From JAUSPI01 sp964454305 (GTDB lineage: Bacteria > Desulfobacterota > Syntrophia > Syntrophales > JADFWA01): a DNA stretch of 52,301 nucleotides. Made by a program: the position numbers and the translations under genes. Each line of letters begins with the position of its first letter. Within the stretch, counting starts at the first letter, position 1. Where the stretch lies: contig CAYVXX010000007.1 in assembly GCA_964454305.1 (NCBI GenBank), forward strand, positions 1 through 52,301. Reading direction: 5' to 3'. The notes below the pieces were generated by a model. It was not told the DNA's origin and made no database searches. It was given only the letters and a program-made list of their open reading frames with translations. Positions 48,633-52,301 of this stretch are shown here, piece after piece.

Positions 48633-51282
48633 TTTCCATTTCTTTAGGTACAATCCCTCTTTCGCAAAGGGTCATGCAGGGACACTTTTCACAGGCCGTC
48701 GCCTTGTTCTCTATATTTGATACGGGGTAGGGGTTAGCACGAAAGTCTCCCCTTTCGAGAATTTTTCCCATATCGGCGATTGTCGTTATCCATTTACCCA
48801 GCGCCTCTTCGATTCCCTTGATCTGGTGCATTTTTACTGCGGCCGGAGTTTTTATCTGCGCGTACCCCGCCGAAAGGGGCGTTTTCCGTTTGAGATATTC
48901 ATCGACGACCGAAACGTTTCCCATGCGCAGGGCGAGCAGATAAACAGGAAGCTGCGGGGCTATAAGCCTTTCCAGAATATCTCTTTGATTCGGATACGTT
49001 CCGGTTTTGTAGTCCCAGCAGATAAGGCCTTTATCTTTATGATAATCGATTCTATCTATTCTGCCTTTCATGGGAAAAGACCAGCCGTTACATTTGAGTC
49101 CTTTGAAATCCGCCTCCTCGGCAATGCATTCCCATCCTTCCCGGCGATGCCCCGTTTCGGCATCAAGCCAAGAGATAAGCATACCGGGGGGTGAGTCTTC
49201 GAAGAGGAGAAGACGGCGCTCTACCTCCCACTGGGGGAGCTTATCAACATCTTTGAGCACTTGATCAACGCATTCGGTGAGAAGCGAAAGTACCTTTTCC
49301 CTGTCCCGTTCCAGATCAAGTCCCTTTCCCCGAACAGCACTGGTAAAGGAGGCCACCATCCTGTGAATCCTGAGCCCCCGCTCCATTGGCGAGATAACGG
49401 ACATCTTTTCTTCCAAGGGTTTTATCTTCAAGATGCCGTCGATAAGGAACCTGAAAGGACATATGATGGCTGTTTCCATGCCGGTTGCCGAAATTCCTTC
49501 GGAAAGTGACGTTTCCTTTAGTAATGTGTCCCCTGATCTTTTTATGCCGGCAATTTTAGGATCGCCTCCGGAAGCGGCGATCCTCAATCCCTCATAGGCT
49601 GATCTTAGCCAGGGAGCCCTCGCCCATGCGTAACCGGGGTCAGTCCAGATGTTCAGGTATTTTTCCGATTCGTTTTTTGGCCAGAAAGGTGAGGGTGAAA
49701 GGGGCTTTGAGTCTTTCTGTTCCGCTCTCGTGAGCGTAACATCCGGCGCACAGGAGATAAGATTTGAAAATGCCTTTAATCCTATTTCGTAAGAGGAGGC
49801 CGGTGTTCCTCTATGAACAAGCTTCCGCTCAGATGTATCGAGAAGAGGCATCGGCCTGACGGGCTGGGGTAGAGCCCTGTCGTCCAATCCGAGCACGTAT
49901 AGCTTGTCAAAATCAAGGCCGCGTGATTCTATAAGCCCCAGTATCTGAATACCCGCTTCTTCCGATCCTTTGATCTGGACCATTTTACCGGTCGCGCTAT
50001 GTGTAAGAAATGAATAGAATTCATGTCCATCCATCGCAATATCGCCAAGATTAAGTGACAAGTCGTGGAAGATTTCCCTGAGGTGCCCTGAATCTGTATT
50101 ATCCTTCTCGTTGGAGATAACGGGAAAACCAAGTGAAGACCAGAGTTTTTCAACAGCGTTTATCCAATAGGAGGCAGTCTGCCTGCTGGAGAAATTGAGC
50201 CTGGCAAATTTGAGGAGGCCTTCTGCCTCTTTACAAAGTATTTTCCCGAGTATGTCCGGATCATCTCTCTTCAGGGAGTCCAATAGGTTATCCATGCCCG
50301 ATTCAACAAAGCGTGCCCTCCAGATTATATCAGCCCTGGCAATTGCGTGGCGTTTTCCCTGCCAGCATCCGTAATAGGGGGACAGGATGAGGGAGAGGAA
50401 CAGTTCACGGGACACATTTTCTGTCATTAACCTCAGGGGGATAAGGGCCGCCTTGGCCAGCATGGAGTTGATAAGGGGTATGCCGAGTGTTATGTTGAAC
50501 CACGAGGTTCCTTCCGGCGGGCTTGCCCCCATCAATTCCTTCAGGCTTCGCTCAATCATGATCGAATAAGCGTTCAGGTCGGGTACAACCACCCCTATTC
50601 GATGGAGCGGTATTGACCTTGCATCCTCAATCAGACGATGAGCAAGATAGATAACTTCCTGCTCGGGAGAGGGGAGTGTAATCGCTTCGAGATACTCCGG
50701 TCTTCTTCCGGAGTATCCCCCGTACTCAACATCGGCAATGTTTTCGAGGAGTTTAAAGAGGTCCTCTTCTATCGGGGCAGGCGATTCAAACCCGAGGAAC
50801 GATATCCTGTCAGGACAGGTAATGATGTTTTCTGCGATGGCCTTTCCTACATAAGAGGGGAGTTCCGATGGGTGGAAAAAATTCTTGCCATCGAGATTCT
50901 TTTTGAAAGCTCTGCTGATCGTTCTTCGCCATTCAACAAGCGGCGTAGATGGCGGACCGGATCCGGGATTAACCTTAGAAAGGATCATAGTACCGTAGTT
51001 TTTATCGAGCAGGCGATAGAGATTGAAATCTTTATCAAGTGGAACGGGCGGTGGGATCCTCTCCGCTAATTCCTTCCAGAGATTTATCATGTAAAGTTCC
51101 GACGCAGGTATCTTCTCAGGCCATGATTCGAGCCACACCCGGGCAAGCCAGTCATCAAGCTTTACTGCGTTTAAAGGCCTCCATCCTTGCATCCCCTTTT
51201 GTATGCACTCTGTCCGGAATCGGTGGCGCAGCCTGCGGGCAAGCCTTCCGGTGGAAGTTAAATTTAGATAACCATCAATCAT
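48622..51282 (-). CDS. addB: AddB-like exonuclease subunit with Fe-S PD-(D/E)XK nuclease
   Basis: An 886-residue partner of the AddA-like helicase. The first half keeps a helicase-like core without an intact Walker A (STGRLARRLRHRF near 10-22). RGLDFDKLYVLGLDDRALP near the middle is the AddB version of motif V. The nuclease domain reads GRIDRIDYHKDKGLICWDYKTG. Four cysteines expected for an iron-sulfur cluster are in place: CPFRFL upstream of the nuclease, then CEKCPCMTLC near the C-terminus. The pair processes double-strand breaks. The two genes overlap by 11 bases. It is the first gene of the unit and follows a mobile repeat. Confidence 0.85.
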   Translation of the reverse strand: MIDGYLNLTSTGRLARRLRHRFRTECIQKGMQGWRPLNAVKLDDWLARVWLESWPEKIPASELYMINLWKELAERIPPPVPLDKDFNLYRLLDKNYGTMILSKVNPGSGPPSTPLVEWRRTISRAFKKNLDGKNFFHPSELPSYVGKAIAENIITCPDRISFLGFESPAPIEEDLFKLLENIADVEYGGYSGRRPEYLEAITLPSPEQEVIYLAHRLIEDARSIPLHRIGVVVPDLNAYSIMIERSLKELMGASPPEGTSWFNITLGIPLINSMLAKAALIPLRLMTENVSRELFLSLILSPYYGCWQGKRHAIARADIIWRARFVESGMDNLLDSLKRDDPDILGKILCKEAEGLLKFARLNFSSRQTASYWINAVEKLWSSLGFPVISNEKDNTDSGHLREIFHDLSLNLGDIAMDGHEFYSFLTHSATGKMVQIKGSEEAGIQILGLIESRGLDFDKLYVLGLDDRALPQPVRPMPLLDTSERKLVHRGTPASSYEIGLKAFSNLISCAPDVTLTRAEQKDSKPLSPSPFWPKNESEKYLNIWTDPGYAWARAPWLRSAYEGLRIAASGGDPKIAGIKRSGDTLLKETSLSEGISATGMETAIICPFRFLIDGILKIKPLEEKMSVISPMERGLRIHRMVASFTSAVRGKGLDLERDREKVLSLLTECVDQVLKDVDKLPQWEVERRLLLFEDSPPGMLISWLDAETGHRREGWECIAEEADFKGLKCNGWSFPMKGRIDRIDYHKDKGLICWDYKTGTYPNQRDILERLIAPQLPVYLLALRMGNVSVVDEYLKRKTPLSAGYAQIKTPAAVKMHQIKGIEEALGKWITTIADMGKILERGDFRANPYPVSNIENKATACEKCPCMTLCERGIVPKEMENDS

Positions 51283-51373
51283 ACAGGCTATTTTCCTTAA
51301 TCAGACAGGATCGTATAAAACCCCTCATGTCGTGGTTAGAGTGAGCTATTACGTACCCTTATTTCTTGATGCA

Positions 51374-51515
51374 TTCGTAAAAAGTCCGTTTTTGTCACCC
51401 TGAATCATGTCCTGAACTTGTTTCAGGATCATTCAGGGTCTCTAACTTACTGAAACAATTAGATGCTGAAACAAGTTCAGCATGACAAATGGTGCAGTTT
51501 ATGACTTTTTGCGAA
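51374..51515. mobile_element. MITE-like element with TTCGTAAAAAGTC ends and inner CCCTGAA palindromes
   Basis: TTCGTAAAAAGTC (51374-51386) and GACTTTTTGCGAA (51503-51515) form the ends, extended by ACTTGTC on the right. Inside lie TGTCACCCTGAA and its partners TTCAGGATCATTCAGGGTC and TGAAACAAGTTCAGCATGACA. It combines the outer ends of the element at 33058-33196 with the body of the repeat at 37459-37515. Confidence 0.7.
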
Positions 51516-51535
51516 CTTGTCATTATCTTTGCCAG

Positions 51536-51982
51536 TTAAACTTTTTTGTTGAAATAGTCTGTTAGTACTTGCTCATGATCAAACATTAGGGAATCCGGGA
51601 GATTGTCTTTGGTGAATGTACCGATTTCGGCAGCATCATCTGCCGCAACGGGTATTCCCTTCGCCCTGGCCACAAAAACAGTCGAGATGGTATGCTGGCG
51701 GGGATCTCTGTCCGGCTTCGAATAGGTGTGCATCTGTCCCAGGAGGATGACATCAAGAGATGTCTCCTCTTTTGCCTCCCTTATTGCTGCCTCCTCAAGA
51801 GATTCTCCGTAATCTACAAAGCCTCCGGGGATTGCCCATCCGATGGGAAGATTTTTTCTTTTTATAAGAACAATCTCTCCATCTTCCAGTTCAATTATTA
51901 TGTCAACGGTTGGCACAGGATTCTGGTAAGATTTTATTTTTGAGCCGCAGTTAGGACAGGTAATTTTGGTTTTTGTGACCAT
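51536..51982 (-). CDS. Nudix hydrolase with CxxC zinc half-site
   Basis: A 148-residue Nudix protein. It begins TKITCPNCGSKIKSYQNPVPTVDIIIELEDGEIVLIKRKNLPIGWAIPGG. The full Nudix box GGFVDYGESLEEAAIREAKEETSL covers about residues 53-76. The C-terminal part HTISTVFVARAKG and DDAAEIGTF is usual in this small family. It likely hydrolyses a nucleoside diphosphate derivative; the substrate is not readable. Only one CxxC pair is present, which seems normal for this subgroup. The gene stands alone next to a mobile repeat. Confidence 0.85.
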   Translation of the reverse strand: MVTKTKITCPNCGSKIKSYQNPVPTVDIIIELEDGEIVLIKRKNLPIGWAIPGGFVDYGESLEEAAIREAKEETSLDVILLGQMHTYSKPDRDPRQHTISTVFVARAKGIPVAADDAAEIGTFTKDNLPDSLMFDHEQVLTDYFNKKV

Positions 51983-52301
51983 TATAAGAACAGACGTTTA
52001 AAAACGCATGGTTTCCGCATTCCTCACAGAAAGCGGGGGGTTCTAATGTGAGTTGTGAGTTCACTTGCAGTGAAGTGTTACGTCCACGGGGCGAAGTCTC
52101 CCGGCAAGGAACATCTTTTCTTATATTGCACCCCCTTACTCCATCCGCAAGACAGGGCTTGCGAGGGCACTCCAAGTCAATCTATGATGAATGCGGTTTT
52201 ATGTCAAGGGTGAAAAACTGCCGTGCAGGATAGATAATGATAAATTCTGTTAGCTAAATTTTAAAAGTGAACTGTTTAAAGATTAAAAGTGAACACCCTT
52301 C
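51983..52301. other. Gene-free right edge with repeats
   Basis: No convincing gene was seen in the last 319 bases. They hold a GC-rich repeat at 52140-52186 that resembles the one at 40662-40704, and a direct repeat TTAAAAGTGAAC at 52260-52271 and 52284-52295. The direct repeat may be the edge of an IS element lying beyond the window. Confidence 0.45.

Noticed and set aside
48622..51282. CRISPR Cas4-like nuclease because of the Fe-S cysteines and GRIDR motif.
   Set aside because: Length, the helicase-like N-terminal half and the adjacent AddA gene identify it as AddB.
51951..52175. A 74-codon minus-strand frame with FCEECGNHAFLN just upstream of the Nudix gene, suggesting a frameshifted zinc ribbon.
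   Set aside because: The Nudix protein already has the single CPNCG pair and start usual for its subgroup, and the frame upstream is built largely of repeat sequence. A frameshift is possible but not supported.

Overview
The window reads as a chromosomal segment of a Gram-negative bacterium. The gene order lysS-lolC-lolD-bamA-ompH-lpxD-lpxA, the cmk-rpsA-sppA-ihfB run, and the abundance of short palindromic dispersed repeats point to Desulfobacterota (former Deltaproteobacteria, perhaps the Syntrophales/Desulfobacterales side). This placement is inference from gene order and repeat type, not from a phylogenetic marker search.

Region 1 (1-9955) is a surface-sugar cluster, almost all on the minus strand. 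It holds heptose-1-phosphate guanylyltransferase (hddC-like), heptose-7-phosphate kinase (hddA-like), a Gmd-like 4,6-dehydratase, an RmlC-like 3,5-epimerase, two extended SDR epimerase/reductases, a short-chain SDR, a methyltransferase, a Nudix hydrolase and a pair of thiamine-diphosphate (TPP) E1 alpha/beta subunits with no E2 or E3. The best reading is a GDP-heptose-derived deoxysugar pathway. The E1 pair may add a two-carbon branch to a keto-sugar; this is the strongest candidate for an undescribed system here. Three SDR proteins lack the usual catalytic tyrosine at its normal position.

Region 2 (9956-18229) holds glycosyltransferases, methyltransferases, an O-antigen-ligase-like membrane protein and galE. 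It includes two repeat-rich gene-poor gaps and a methyltransferase pseudogene with two in-frame stops six codons apart.

Region 3 (18383-20241, plus strand) carries two family-2 glycosyltransferases, one of the WaaE/KdtX type.

Region 4 (20278-40482) is a long minus-strand envelope run. Read in transcription order it is lysS, lolC/E, lolD, bamA, ompH/skp, lpxD, lpxA, gnnA-like, gnnB-like, lpxB, msbA, lpxK, lpxL-like, waaF, gmhB, waaC, a PagL-like lipid A deacylase and a Trm112-like small protein. It covers lipid A synthesis and export, inner-core heptose assembly, lipoprotein sorting and outer-membrane protein assembly. The gnnA/gnnB pair between lpxA and lpxB predicts lipid A built on a 3-amino sugar. 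fabZ and waaA (kdtA), often found in such runs, are absent. BamA carries an extra periplasmic domain before its POTRA domains.

Region 5 (40855-44736, plus strand) is cmk, rpsA, sppA and ihfB. Region 6 (44750-51982, minus strand) has a small Cys-rich protein with a sigma-70 region 4 helix-turn-helix, an AddA/AddB-like helicase-nuclease pair and a second Nudix hydrolase.

Dispersed repeats sit in most intergenic gaps. Several have entered reading frames: in front of lolD, inside the N-terminus of the lpxL-like gene and at the C-terminus of msbA. No tRNA, rRNA, CRISPR array or complete transposase gene was seen.
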